Source: Accumulibacter sp.
GTDB taxonomy: Bacteria; Pseudomonadota; Gammaproteobacteria; Burkholderiales; Rhodocyclaceae
NCBI GenBank assembly: GCA_024235695.1
Contig: JACKLX010000010.1
Location: 1-64,000 of the forward strand
Direction: 5' to 3'
Length of the DNA: 64,000 nucleotides
The position numbers were made by a program, and so were the translations under genes. The notes beneath the pieces are model-generated. The model was not told the origin of the DNA. It saw only the letters and a program-made list of their open reading frames with translations, and ran no database searches. Position 1 is the stretch's first letter, and every line of letters starts with the position of its first letter. Shown here piece by piece: positions 1-8,883 of this stretch.

Positions 1-1
1 G

Positions 2-97
2 GATTACGTGTTCCTGGCGGCACTGCCCAAGAACAACTACGGCAAGGTGCTCAAGACCGAGTTGCGGCGCCATTGGCAGCCAGCAGGGGAGAACTGA
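2..97 (+). CDS. AMP-dependent acyl-CoA ligase, C-terminal end only (partial)
   Basis: The first 32 codons are the end of a gene that begins outside the window. The peptide reads DYVFLAALPKNNYGKVLKTE and then a short polar tail. The LPKNxxGKVLKxxL pattern is the C-terminal signature of the ANL acyl/aryl-CoA synthetase superfamily, where the lysine in GK is the adenylation lysine. Its stop lies two bases before the start of the following SDR gene, so the two probably form one operon. The substrate cannot be told from this fragment. Confidence 0.75.
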   Translation, partial: DYVFLAALPKNNYGKVLKTELRRHWQPAGEN

Positions 98-99
98 AG

Positions 100-903
100 A
101 TGGGCGGACGTTTGCAGGACAAGGTGGCGATCGTCACCGGCAGTGGCTCGGTGGGACCGGGGTGGGGCAACGGCAAGGCGATTTCGGTGCTCTTCGCGCG
201 CCAGGGCGCGAAGGTCGTCGGCGCCGACATCGACGCCGACGCCGCGGCAGCGACGCAGCAGATCATCGGCGAAGAAGGCGGCAAGAGCATCGCCGTGGTC
301 GCCGACGTGAGCGTCGCTGCCGACGTCGAGCAGCTGGTCGCCACGGCGCTCGACGCCTACGGGCGCATCGATATCCTGGTCAACAATGTCGGCATCGCCG
401 TCGTTGGCGGTCCGGCAGAGCTCGACGAGGCGACCTGGGACCGCATGATGTCGATCAACATCAAGAGCGCCTACCTGACCTGTCACCACGTGTTGCCGGT
501 GATGATCGGCCAGAAATCGGGCGCCATCGTCAACAATGCATCGGTCGCCGTGCGCGGCTGGGCCGGTGTCAACTACGGTTTCTACGCCGCCAGCAAGGGC
601 GCCATGGTGGCGATGACGCGCACCATGGCGATCCGCCACGCAGCCGACGGCATTCGTGCCAACTGCGTCCTGCCGGGGCTGATGAACACGCCGCTGGTGC
701 ACGCCGCGCTGACCCGCGTGTACGGTGAGGAAGGCGACATCCCCAACCTGATCCGCACGCGCGATGCGCAATGCCCGATGGGCCACATGGGCGACGCCTG
801 GGACACCGCCTACGCGACGCTGTTTCTCGCCTGCGACGAAGCCAAGTACATCACGGCCACCGAACTGCTGGTCGATGGCGGTCTGTCGGCGCGTTTCGCC
901 TAA
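100..903 (+). CDS. SDR family NAD(P)-dependent oxidoreductase
   Basis: A 267-residue classical short-chain dehydrogenase/reductase, expected to be cytosolic and to oxidise or reduce a hydroxyl/keto group with NAD(P). The cofactor loop TGSGSVGPGWGNGKA sits near residues 13-27 and is longer than the usual TGxxxGIG. NNVG (the NNAG equivalent) and the catalytic YAASK (YxxxK) follow, and the C-terminus carries the usual TELLVDGG. I chose the ATG at 100 because it follows GGGGAGAACTGAAG and the upstream ligase stop directly. Adjacency to an acyl-CoA ligase suggests an acyl-CoA or cyclic-acid degradation step, but the substrate is unknown. Confidence 0.85.
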   Translation: MGGRLQDKVAIVTGSGSVGPGWGNGKAISVLFARQGAKVVGADIDADAAAATQQIIGEEGGKSIAVVADVSVAADVEQLVATALDAYGRIDILVNNVGIAVVGGPAELDEATWDRMMSINIKSAYLTCHHVLPVMIGQKSGAIVNNASVAVRGWAGVNYGFYAASKGAMVAMTRTMAIRHAADGIRANCVLPGLMNTPLVHAALTRVYGEEGDIPNLIRTRDAQCPMGHMGDAWDTAYATLFLACDEAKYITATELLVDGGLSARFA

Positions 904-1581
904 GGCCGTCAGCAGCGCACCGATTGCACTCGCTTGGCGCGGTCGATGCCGTTCCGGGAACAGGTGCGACCAGAATTCCGGCCGGCCGAGCAGCACACTC
1001 GGATCGTTTGGCGACGGTCTGGCGCAAGATCGGGCAGCGAGCGCTTTGGCCAGCGCTGCCGTTGCCGACGAGAAGCAGACCGTGAGCTCGCCGTGCGGCC
1101 GTCCTTCGGATTCGTGCCGAACGAAGGTCGCCGCAGATCCGTCGAGACCGTCGTTTTCGGCACACCCGCCGCTTGCGCAGGCATCGCGGCGTCGGACCAC
1201 CAACCGCAAGAGCGCCGCGATGAGTTCGAGATCGTCAGCGGCCGGCATGGCGTCACCGCGGTCGGTTACGAACCGGTCGCTGATCTGCACTCCAGGAGGT
1301 GAGCAGGGCCGGCAAATGCCGCAGCCCCTGGGCGGCTTGCCGGGCGCTGCGAGCCGATGGCGACGCCAAGGGTCGCCCGCGGCAGAACGCTTCGCGCCCG
1401 GGGGCCGGCGATGCCCGGCCGATAGCGGTATGGCCGCTGGCGGCAGCGTTTGACCGCAGCAGGCAATCCTCGGATACTCTCGCGACAAGCCGTGAGCGCC
1501 GCCGCCGATGCTCGCTCCCTCCGCTTGCGGTCGTCCGGGCTGGCGCGGCGTGCCGACCTGGTCCTGGTGAGGAGTGCTGAC
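904..1581. other. Gene-poor stretch before the TIR gene
   Basis: No convincing gene is visible. Long open frames exist on both strands, but they look like high-GC random openness: none has a ribosome-binding site, a recognisable domain or a sensible end. The minus-strand frame around 905-1250 has fairly good codon usage, but it runs without a stop into the antisense of the SDR gene. The last ~130 bases are in frame with the TIR gene but lie upstream of its better start. Confidence 0.5.
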
Positions 1582-2856
1582 GTGGCAAGAAGTGCGGATG
1601 CGGGGTACGACGTCTTTCTTTCCCATCGCTCGGAAGACAAGCCGATGGTCGAGCGGCTGGCCGAGAAGCTTGTCGAGGAGGCGCAGCTCGAACCGTTTCT
1701 CGACCGCTGGCACCTGATCCCGGGCGAACCGTGGCAGGAAGGGCTCGAGCAGGCGTTGAACCGGAGCCGCTGCTGCGCCGTATTCGTCGGGCCGAGCGGC
1801 GTCGGCTCGTGGGAAAACGAGGAGTTGCGGACGGCGCTCAGCAGGCGCGTCCAGGAGAACAGCTTTCGCGTCATTCCGGTCCTCCTGCCGGGTGCCGACC
1901 GGGTCGCCAGGGACCGCCTGCCATCCTTCCTGCTGCGCTTCACCTGGGTCGACTTCAGCGCCGGAATCGACGATCAGGTCGCCTTTTCGCGACTGGTCGC
2001 CGGCGTCCGTGGCCAGGCTCCGGGGCGCTCGGCGGTGCAACGGCTTTCGCAGGGCTCGCTGTACGTCCGCAAGAGCGTGCGCGAGATCATGGCGGAAGCC
2101 TTGCGTGGCGCTGGCATCGACCTGTCTGGCGTGCCGGTGGTGCTTGGCGCAACGATCAGGATGCTCGTCCGTCGCTGCCAGATCCAGTACCCGGCGTGCG
2201 ACCCGGCCGAACTCGCGCGGCAGATCGGCAAAGCCCGCGCGACAGCTTACGAAGAGAAGTACGCGCGTCGCAGCCGGAAGGAGGACGAGCGCTATCGCGC
2301 CTTCGACGAGTGGGAAAGCGAGTTGCACGCGCTGCTGCGGCACGTCGGCATCGGTGTCATCGAACGCTGCCGGGCGGTCAACGTCGGGATCGGTAACGGC
2401 CTCGAAAGTCCTTTCTTCTACAAGGACTTCCAGCAGCTGGTGGGGGTCGACCTGTCGTCCAGGGCGCTCACGGCCGCGGCGCGGTCGATCCCCGGCCTGG
2501 TCACCTGTTGCGCCGAAGCCGAGACACTTGACGGCGTTGACAGCGGCGCCTTCGACCTCTATCTGTCCCTGCGCACCTATCAGTCGACCCTGTTCGACAT
2601 CGGCGACGCACTTTTCGAAGTCTGCCGCGTACTCAAGGTTGGTGGCCGCGCGGTGATCTCCATTCCCTATGTCTATGTCGACCAGGGGCAGGCGCTGAAC
2701 GGCTTGTTACGGCCCGGGGGGCATGATCTGGATCCTGATCTGCCCTACGAAATCGCCGATCAGGTCCGGCGTGGCCTGCAGAATCTCGGTTTCGAGCAGC
2801 TCGGCATCCGCACCGGCCTGTTCGAGATCTACGTCTATGGACAGAAGACGATCTGA
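1582..2856 (+). CDS. TIR domain - SAM-dependent methyltransferase fusion protein
   Basis: A 424-residue two-domain protein. Residues ~8-150 form a TIR domain: YDVFLSHRSED begins strand A, and SWENEEL (W77 to E81) matches the SxWxxxEL helix that carries the catalytic glutamate of NAD-cleaving TIRs. A charged helical linker (~150-250) leads to a class I methyltransferase with a glycine-rich SAM motif (VNVGIGNG), an acidic residue after strand 2 (VGVDLS), and RVLKVGGRAVISIP at motif III. I chose the GTG at 1582 because GAGGAG lies 7 bases upstream and the TIR fold starts just after it; in-frame TTG/GTG codons back to 1450 lack such a site. Bacterial TIR proteins are often anti-phage NADases, but pairing with a methyltransferase is unusual. 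Function unknown. Confidence 0.8.
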   Translation: MARSADAGYDVFLSHRSEDKPMVERLAEKLVEEAQLEPFLDRWHLIPGEPWQEGLEQALNRSRCCAVFVGPSGVGSWENEELRTALSRRVQENSFRVIPVLLPGADRVARDRLPSFLLRFTWVDFSAGIDDQVAFSRLVAGVRGQAPGRSAVQRLSQGSLYVRKSVREIMAEALRGAGIDLSGVPVVLGATIRMLVRRCQIQYPACDPAELARQIGKARATAYEEKYARRSRKEDERYRAFDEWESELHALLRHVGIGVIERCRAVNVGIGNGLESPFFYKDFQQLVGVDLSSRALTAAARSIPGLVTCCAEAETLDGVDSGAFDLYLSLRTYQSTLFDIGDALFEVCRVLKVGGRAVISIPYVYVDQGQALNGLLRPGGHDLDPDLPYEIADQVRRGLQNLGFEQLGIRTGLFEIYVYGQKTI

Positions 2857-2914
2857 CCTGCGCCGGCCTGCACGGCCGCCGTCATGCCGCGGGTCGCTGC
2901 CGGCGGGGCCGGCT

Positions 2915-3172
2915 TCAGTCGAAGGGAATGATCAGCTTGTCCCAGCCCGAGCCGTCGTTCCCGATATTGCCACCGTTCTGCCGAATGGCGGCGGCGACGC
3001 GCCGTTCGAGCTCGGCGATCAGCGCGTCGCCGTCGTGAGCTCGGCGCCGGTCGCCACTGCGGCGTCGATCGATGCCGGCGCGCCGGTCGCCGGCCGACCG
3101 GCGGCGATCGGGCGTCCTGGGCGACGTTGCTGTCGCATTCGGGCGAGAGTCTGGCCGGCCATCAGTGAGCAT
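2915..3172 (-). CDS. Small basic protein with DRR repeats, unknown function
   Basis: An 85-residue protein that I do not recognise. The first half is disordered and strongly basic, with repeated DRR/GDRR blocks (TPDRRRSAGDRRAGIDRRR, residues ~20-39). The second half has a short helix (DALIAELERRVAAAIRQNGG) and ends in GWDKLIIPFD. The ATG at 3172 is preceded by GAGGAG seven bases upstream, which decides the start and argues that the gene is real. It is convergent with the TIR gene. The DRR blocks could bind nucleic acid or polyphosphate, but that is only a guess. Confidence 0.55.
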   Translation of the reverse strand: MLTDGRPDSRPNATATSPRTPDRRRSAGDRRAGIDRRRSGDRRRAHDGDALIAELERRVAAAIRQNGGNIGNDGSGWDKLIIPFD

Positions 3173-4147
3173 GGGGTTTCTCCTCGAATCCAGGTGGTTT
3201 GCACCGGTCAGTATGCCTTGTTTTGACCGCGCGCGACCAGCCGATTTGGGTACCCCGGGATCAGCGGGCAAGCGCCGGATGGTTAACCGCCCGACCCGGT
3301 CGACGGCCGCCAACCGACCGTCCCCTGCAGTTTACTCGTCCGGACGCAATCCCCCAAGCCGGCAAGCCCGGCAGGTGATGGCCGTATCGCGGGGCGGCCT
3401 TCTGCCGCCACACCGCCGACGCCTGCGAGCCGTCTCCGGCGTGCGCGTGAAGCGCTTCAGAGGGTCCACCAGCCGGGAAAACCTGTATGCCACCATGACT
3501 CATGCGCCTTTCTTTGCGCGACGTCGACAGGGTGATCGGCCGGTGGCGTTTCCGGACGATCGCAAGTGGTCTGCAGGCCGGCAAACAGCAGCCGCAGGCG
3601 GGGGACGTCGGTGTACCGCCGCTGCCGCCCAGGCTCGCCGGCCTTGGCACACATCAATCGATCGAGAGTGCGCCAGGCGTTCAGCTGGCGCTGCCGTAGA
3701 GGGCGAAGTGTAGTCATGGCAAACCCCGCAAGGAGATTCATGAAGACCGTAGCGCACGGCCATGATCGTCGGCGAAAGTGCGCCGATAGCGAACAGTTGC
3801 ACAGCTTGTTGCGGATTCATGTGACGCGCTTCACGATGCGGATTCGATTTCGACTTTCGCTTTCGCGTCGGAGCGGAGCGGCGCGGCGCGTAGACACGGC
3901 GCGTGGTGGATGCCCACCGTGATCGCTGGCCGTGGCCGGCAATCGCCTGCCGAGCCCCTTGCTTCGCTCGGGCGCTATCATTAACAACGCAGCACGGCGT
4001 CGTTCGGCCGACAAAGCGCGTGCTGATCAGTAGAAATGGCGGCGACGCCAGCCAGGGAGTTCGCACAATGGATAATTGGCCTTTGCCATCAGACCCGGTC
4101 AGCGGCGCGCCACGTGGGCGCGCCAGGTGCTGCCCAGGGAGGCGCTA
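3173..4147. other. 975-base stretch without a confident gene
   Basis: Overlapping small frames on both strands were considered, including minus-strand frames of 80-94 codons near 3457-3741 and a 60-codon plus-strand frame at 3740 that has AAGGAG upstream. None has a recognisable domain, and composition is no better than the surrounding non-coding DNA. The end next to 4148 must contain the egtD promoter; no clear -35/-10 pair was seen. Confidence 0.45.
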
Positions 4148-5101
4148 ATGGCGCGCTCGCCGACCTTCGTCGAGAAAGACCGCCCACAAGAGGCAGCGGT
4201 TCGTGCCGAGTTGCTGCATGGCCTGCAGGCGACTCCGGCCGTCGTCTCGCCCAAGTACCTCTACGACGCGTTGGGCTCCAGGTTGTTCGCGGCGATCACC
4301 GAATTGCCCGAGTATTACCTGACGCGTACCGAGGCGTCGATCTTTGCGCGCGAGATTGACGCCATGGCCGACGAATTGCCGGCCGGACTGACGCTGGTCG
4401 ACCTCGGCGCCGGCAACTGCGAAAAAGCCGCACGCCTGCTGGGGCCGTTGCGGATCAGCACCTACGTCGCCGTCGACATCTCGGTCGACTTCCTGCGAGA
4501 CGCGCTCGAACGCCTGCAGCAGCACCATCCGGAGGTCGACATGCTCGGCGTCGGCAGCGACTTTTCGAGCCGCCTGGTGCTGCCCGCGGCGGTTGGCGAC
4601 GGTGCCCGCCTGCTGTTCTATCCGGGGTCGAGCATCGGCAACTTCACACCGGCGCAGGCGCTTGATTTCCTGCGTCAGATGCATCCGGCGGCGCAGGGCG
4701 GCGGACTGCTGATAGGCGTCGACCTGCGCAAGCCGGTCGAGGTGCTGGAGGCCGCCTACGACGATCCGCTGCGGATCACTGCTGCCTTCAACCGCAACCT
4801 GCTGCGGCACGTCAACCAGCTCGTCGGCAGCGACTTCGTGCTCGCCGACTGGCGGCATCGGGCTTTCTTCAACAGCGCGCAGTCACGGATCGAAATGCAC
4901 CTCGAAGCGCTTCGCAGCGTCACCGTTCGCTGGCCAGGCGCCGAACGTGCCTTCGCCGCCGGTGAGCGGATTCATACCGAGAATTCGTACAAGTGGCGCG
5001 CCGACGATTTCGCCGCCTTGCTGGTCGATGCCGGTTTCTCGGCGATCCGGCGCTGGACCGACGAGCGTGGCTGGTTCGCCGTATTTCTGGCGAGGGTCTG
5101 A
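4148..5101 (+). CDS. egtD: L-histidine N-alpha-methyltransferase EgtD
   Basis: A 317-residue member of the EgtD family (DUF2260), which trimethylates histidine to hercynine with SAM. Hercynine is the first intermediate of ergothioneine and the acceptor in selenoneine synthesis. Visible landmarks are SPKYLYDALGSRLFAAITELPEYYLTRTE at the N-terminus, the SAM motif LVDLGAGNCEKA, YVAVDIS, FYPGSSIGNF, and HTENSYKW near the C-terminus, all typical of the family. The ATG at 4148 follows AGGGAGGCGCTA. It is convergent with the truncated senA. Its partner EgtB is not adjacent but lies at 37087. Confidence 0.93.
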   Translation: MARSPTFVEKDRPQEAAVRAELLHGLQATPAVVSPKYLYDALGSRLFAAITELPEYYLTRTEASIFAREIDAMADELPAGLTLVDLGAGNCEKAARLLGPLRISTYVAVDISVDFLRDALERLQQHHPEVDMLGVGSDFSSRLVLPAAVGDGARLLFYPGSSIGNFTPAQALDFLRQMHPAAQGGGLLIGVDLRKPVEVLEAAYDDPLRITAAFNRNLLRHVNQLVGSDFVLADWRHRAFFNSAQSRIEMHLEALRSVTVRWPGAERAFAAGERIHTENSYKWRADDFAALLVDAGFSAIRRWTDERGWFAVFLARV

Positions 5102-5170
5102 GGCTTGGCGGTGATCGACCGACGTGCGGCAGTGCCGGGGCGAGCGGGGTCGGCAGACGGCTGTAGGCGC

Positions 5171-5745
5171 TCAGCCGCCGACGGCACAACTGCGGCAGCC
5201 GCTGAAGATGTCATCGCGTTCGGGCGTGAAGAAATTGCGGTAGCGCGGATGCGCCATTTCCGGCGCGGTGGTGTGCCTGGCGCCGCGCAGTACGAAGCGA
5301 CTGGCGGACCAGGGCGCCGAATAACCGCGGTAGGGATGGGCGCGAAAACCGGCGTACGGTACGAAGCGGCTGGCAGTCCATTCCCCGACCGCGCCCCAGT
5401 GGAAGCGGCGCTCATCGCCGGCGGCGAGTTCGACTGCGCCGGCTTCGATTGCGACGGCTTCCCACTCGGCTTCGCTCGGCAGCCGGCATCCCGCGCGGCG
5501 ACAGCAGGCGTCGGCTTCGAACCAGGCGAGATGGACGGCCGGCGCGGCAAGCGGCAAAGCCTGCCATTGACCGAACACGCGCTGCTGCCATTGTCCGTTC
5601 ACCCGGCGCAGAAAGCGTGGCGCGACGACCGCATTGGCTTCGCGCCAGTGCCAGCCGGCAGGCGACCAGCAGCGCGGGTCGCCGTGGCCCATTGGTGGGC
5701 TGCCGTCATGCTCTCGCGTCTCCTCGATGAAAGTGGCCGGATGAA
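5171..5745 (-). pseudogene. senA: senA (selenoneine synthase), 3' part only
   Basis: About 190 residues of the C-terminal sulfatase-modifying-factor (FGE-like) domain of an EgtB/SenA enzyme. Matching landmarks are WSPAGWHWR, AVHLAWFEADACCRRAGCRL followed by PSEAEWEA, GEWTAS, and the ending RYRNFFTPERDDIFSGCRS. That ending is of the SenA type; EgtB ends NFFPPxARWQFSGLR, as in the intact egtB at 37087. The N-terminal DinB-like domain with the iron-binding histidines is absent. The homology stops near 5740, where homology to senB on the other strand starts. An ATG at 5692 could start a short product, but it could not be an active enzyme. Confidence 0.75.
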
Positions 5746-6606
5746 CTTGCCGCCACCGATCACCTGCTGCTCGCGCTGCACGCGCGCCGCTCGGCGTCAT
5801 CGATCGCCGCCTGGCGGCAGGTGCATCCGGCGCGCCGACAGGCGGTGATTCTGACCGCCACCGATCTCTACCGGGACATCGATTGCGACCCTGCCGCGCA
5901 AAGCTCGCTGCGTCTTGCCGACGCCCTGGCAGTGCGGCAGGAACGCGGCCCGTCGGCCCTGGCCGGCGACCTGCGCGCCAGGGTGCGCGTGACCATTCAA
6001 TCGACAACCAGCCGGCAACGGCTGCCGAAGGCCGCAGACACGCTGCGCGCACTGATCGTCGGCCACCTGCGTGACGAGAAGGCGCCCGAGGCGCGCTTTG
6101 CCGCGGCCCGTTTGCTTGCCGGGCATCACGACATCGGCATCGATCACGCCGGTGACGCACTCGATCCGCGGCTCGGCCAGGCGGCGCCGGCGACGATGGC
6201 GGCGTGCGCGAACCATCGCTGGCTGGGTGGTCAGCCGTACGCGGCCACCCGCCGACGCATCCAGCGGGCGCATCTGCTGGTGCACGCCAGCCGGATCGAG
6301 GCTGGCGCGCACGTGGTGATGGAAGCGGTGTGCAGCGGCACGCCGGTGATCGCCTCGGCGATCGACGGCATTATCGGCATGCGCGGCGGCGACTTCGCCG
6401 GTTATTTCGCCTGCGGCGATGCCGCCGCGCTGGCGACGCTGCTCGTCCGCTGCCGCGCCAGCCAGCGGCAGGCCGACGGCCTGCTGGCGCAACTCGCCGC
6501 ACAGTGCCGGCAGAGGGCAAGGCTGTTCGCGCCGGCTGCCGAACGCTCGGCGGTGCGGCAACTGGTCGCCGAACTGCTCGCCAGGCCGGTCGAGGGAGCC
6601 GCCTAG
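5731..6606 (+). CDS. senB: SenB-like selenosugar synthase glycosyltransferase, N-terminally truncated
   Basis: A GT-B type glycosyltransferase of the TIGR04348/SenB kind, which makes a selenosugar from UDP-sugar and selenophosphate. Family-like blocks are DHLLLALHARRSA, VILTATDLYRDI, LIVGHLRDEKAPEARFAAARL, RWLGGQPYAATRRRIQRAHL, then LLVHASRIEAGAHVVMEAV and SGTPVIASAIDG. Family-like sequence is already running at ~5734, just after an in-frame TGA (5728), so roughly the first 80 residues are missing. The only usable in-frame start I see is the GTG at 5821, giving 261 residues. It ends directly before the SelD fusion gene. Probably inactive or altered. Confidence 0.75.
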   Translation, partial: KWPDELAATDHLLLALHARRSASSIAAWRQVHPARRQAVILTATDLYRDIDCDPAAQSSLRLADALAVRQERGPSALAGDLRARVRVTIQSTTSRQRLPKAADTLRALIVGHLRDEKAPEARFAAARLLAGHHDIGIDHAGDALDPRLGQAAPATMAACANHRWLGGQPYAATRRRIQRAHLLVHASRIEAGAHVVMEAVCSGTPVIASAIDGIIGMRGGDFAGYFACGDAAALATLLVRCRASQRQADGLLAQLAAQCRQRARLFAPAAERSAVRQLVAELLARPVEGAA

Positions 6607-8883
6607 ATGCGCGTCGCCGAACAACCGGTGCTTCGCGACATCGTCCTCGTCGGCGGCGGCCACAGCCATGTCGTCGTCCTTGGCCGCTTCGCCATGCGCC
6701 CCGAGCCAGGCATTCGCCTGACGCTGATCTGCACCGATACGCACACGCCCTACTCGGGAATGCTGCCCGGCTACATCGCCGGCCATTACAGCTACGATCA
6801 GGTTCATATCGACCTGCGCCGGCTGGCCGGGTTCGCCGGCGCCCGTTATTTTCGCGACGAGGTGGTCGGCCTCGACCGGGCGCAGCGCAAGGTGCTCTGC
6901 CGCCATCGCCCGCCGGTGGCCTACGACCGCGTCTCGATCAACATCGGCTCGATGCCGGCGGTCGAGTGCGTCGAAGGCGCCGCCGAGCATGCGATTCCGG
7001 TCAAGCCGATCCGCCGCTTCAACGAACGCTGGCTGGCGCTGCTCGAGCGCGTTCGCCGGCACGCCGGCAGGACCACCATCGCCGTCGTCGGCGCCGGCGC
7101 CGGCGGCGTCGAATTGACGCTGGCGATGCAGTATCGACTGCGCGGCGAACTTCGCTCGCTGGGGCGTGATCCCGACGAACTGCGCTTTCACCTCTTTTCC
7201 GCCGCTCGCGACATCCTACCGACGCACAACGCGAGCGTACGGCGGAGCTTCGAGCGGGTGTTGGCCGCGCGCGGCGTCGTCATCCATCGCGCGGCCGAAG
7301 TATGCGCGGTCATCAGCGGTCAGCTCAGCACCGATGCCGGCGAGACGCTCGCCGCCGACGAGATCGTCTGGGTCACGCAGGCTGGCGGTGCCGCCTGGCT
7401 GCGCGCTACCGGCCTGGCGCTCGACGACAGCGGGTTCATCGAAGTGCAGGACAGCCTGCAGACGGTCAGCGACACGAACGTCTTCGCCGCCGGCGACTGC
7501 GCCGCGATGCGCGATACGCCACTCGAGAAGGCCGGTGTCTTCGCCGTCCGCCAGGGCCGGCCGCTGGCCGAGAATCTGCGTCGCTCGTTGCTCGGGCAGC
7601 CGCTGCGCGCCTACCGGCCGCAGGCCCGCTGGCTGGCGTTGATCAGTACCGGTGACCGTTACGCCGTCGCTTCGCGTGCTGCCGCTCATGTCGAAGGCGC
7701 CTGGGTTTGGCGCTGGAAGGACTGGATCGACCGGCGCTTCATGACTCGCTTCAACGACTTGCCGGCGAGGTCTGCGCCGCCACGGCAGAAGGCGGCAGCC
7801 GTGCCGCTCGATCAGGCGGAAGCGGCGCAGGCGATCTCGGCGCTCGCCATGCGTTGCGGTGGCTGCGGCGCCAAGGTCGGCGCGACGGTCCTGTCGCGCG
7901 CACTGTCGGCGGTGCAGCCACTCGAACGCGACGACGTGCTGATCGGCCTGCACGCGCCCGACGATGCCGCCATCGTGCGTGTTCCGTCGGGCAAGGCGCT
8001 GGTGCATAGCGTCGATTTTTTTCGCGCCTTCATTGACGACCCCTGGCTGTTCGGCCGGATCGCCGCCAATCACGCGCTTGGTGACATCTTCGCGATGGGC
8101 GCCGAGGCGCAGTCGGCAACTGCCATTGCCACCCTGCCACCCGGCCTCGAGAGCCAGGTCGAGGAGACGCTGCTGCAGATGATGTCCGGTGCCGTCGAGG
8201 TGCTCAACGACGCCGGCTGCGCGCTGGTCGGCGGCCACAGCGGCGAGGGCAGCGAGCTGGCACTCGGTTTCGCGATCAACGGCCTGATCGACGAGGGGCT
8301 GGATTCGCTGATGTGCAAGGGCGGCATGCGGCCCGGCGAGCGGCTGATCCTGAACAAGCCGATCGGCACCGGCACGCTGTTCGCCGCGCACGCCCGTCTG
8401 CGCGCCAGTGGTCGCTGGATCGACGAGGCGCTGGCGTCGATGCAACAGTCGAACCGGCTCGCCGCACAGTGCCTCCGCGAGCACGGCGCGACGGCGTGTA
8501 CCGACCTCAGCGGCTTTGGCCTGCTCGGCCACCTGATCGAGATGACCCGCGCCTCCGGTGTCGATGCCGAGATCGACCTGGCGGCCTTGCCGATCCTCGA
8601 CGGCGCCGTCGAGACCAGCGCCGCGGGCATTCTCAGCTCGCTGCAGGCGGCCAACCTCCACCTGCGCCGCGCCTTGCGTAACGATGAGCAGGGTCGCGCG
8701 CACGCCAGCTATCCGCTGCTCTTCGATCCACAAACGGCCGGCGGATTGCTGGCCAGCGTACCGGCCGAGCGGGCCAGCGCCTGCCTCGTCGCGCTGCGCT
8801 CGCTTGCTTATGCGAGGGCGACCTGCATCGGTCGCGTGCTGGCTGCCGACGACGGTCTCGCGCCGATCCGGCTGCGGCTGTAG
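6607..8883 (+). CDS. selD: NDH-2-like flavoprotein fused to selenide, water dikinase (SelD/SenC)
   Basis: A 758-residue fusion. Residues ~10-375 are a pyridine-nucleotide-disulfide oxidoreductase/NADH dehydrogenase-like module: FAD motif IVLVGGGHSHVVVLG, NAD motif IAVVGAGAGGVELTLAM, and VFAAGDCA. Residues ~400-758 are SelD, which makes selenophosphate from selenide and ATP. Its catalytic cysteine is in MRCGGCGAKVG (Cys where some homologues have Sec), with HSVDFFRAFIDDPWLFGRIA, NHALGDIFAMGA and GGHSGEGSELALGF. The start abuts the senB stop, so the genes are co-transcribed. No selA, selB or tRNA-Sec is visible, which agrees with a role as SenC in selenoneine synthesis rather than selenoprotein synthesis. 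Confidence 0.9.
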   Translation: MRVAEQPVLRDIVLVGGGHSHVVVLGRFAMRPEPGIRLTLICTDTHTPYSGMLPGYIAGHYSYDQVHIDLRRLAGFAGARYFRDEVVGLDRAQRKVLCRHRPPVAYDRVSINIGSMPAVECVEGAAEHAIPVKPIRRFNERWLALLERVRRHAGRTTIAVVGAGAGGVELTLAMQYRLRGELRSLGRDPDELRFHLFSAARDILPTHNASVRRSFERVLAARGVVIHRAAEVCAVISGQLSTDAGETLAADEIVWVTQAGGAAWLRATGLALDDSGFIEVQDSLQTVSDTNVFAAGDCAAMRDTPLEKAGVFAVRQGRPLAENLRRSLLGQPLRAYRPQARWLALISTGDRYAVASRAAAHVEGAWVWRWKDWIDRRFMTRFNDLPARSAPPRQKAAAVPLDQAEAAQAISALAMRCGGCGAKVGATVLSRALSAVQPLERDDVLIGLHAPDDAAIVRVPSGKALVHSVDFFRAFIDDPWLFGRIAANHALGDIFAMGAEAQSATAIATLPPGLESQVEETLLQMMSGAVEVLNDAGCALVGGHSGEGSELALGFAINGLIDEGLDSLMCKGGMRPGERLILNKPIGTGTLFAAHARLRASGRWIDEALASMQQSNRLAAQCLREHGATACTDLSGFGLLGHLIEMTRASGVDAEIDLAALPILDGAVETSAAGILSSLQAANLHLRRALRNDEQGRAHASYPLLFDPQTAGGLLASVPAERASACLVALRSLAYARATCIGRVLAADDGLAPIRLRL

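Noticed and set aside
905-1250. Minus-strand frame beginning MPAADDLELIAALLRLV
   Set aside because: No start signal, no stop before running into the antisense of the SDR gene, no known domain.
37-2343. 768-codon open frame on the minus strand across the SDR and TIR genes
   Set aside because: It is antisense to two well-recognised genes, has Arg/His/Ala-rich composition and no domain; openness is a side effect of high GC.
5171-6160. Full 329-codon minus-strand frame as a complete SenA
   Set aside because: Only the part below ~5745 is SenA-like; the upstream half is antisense to senB and has no similarity.
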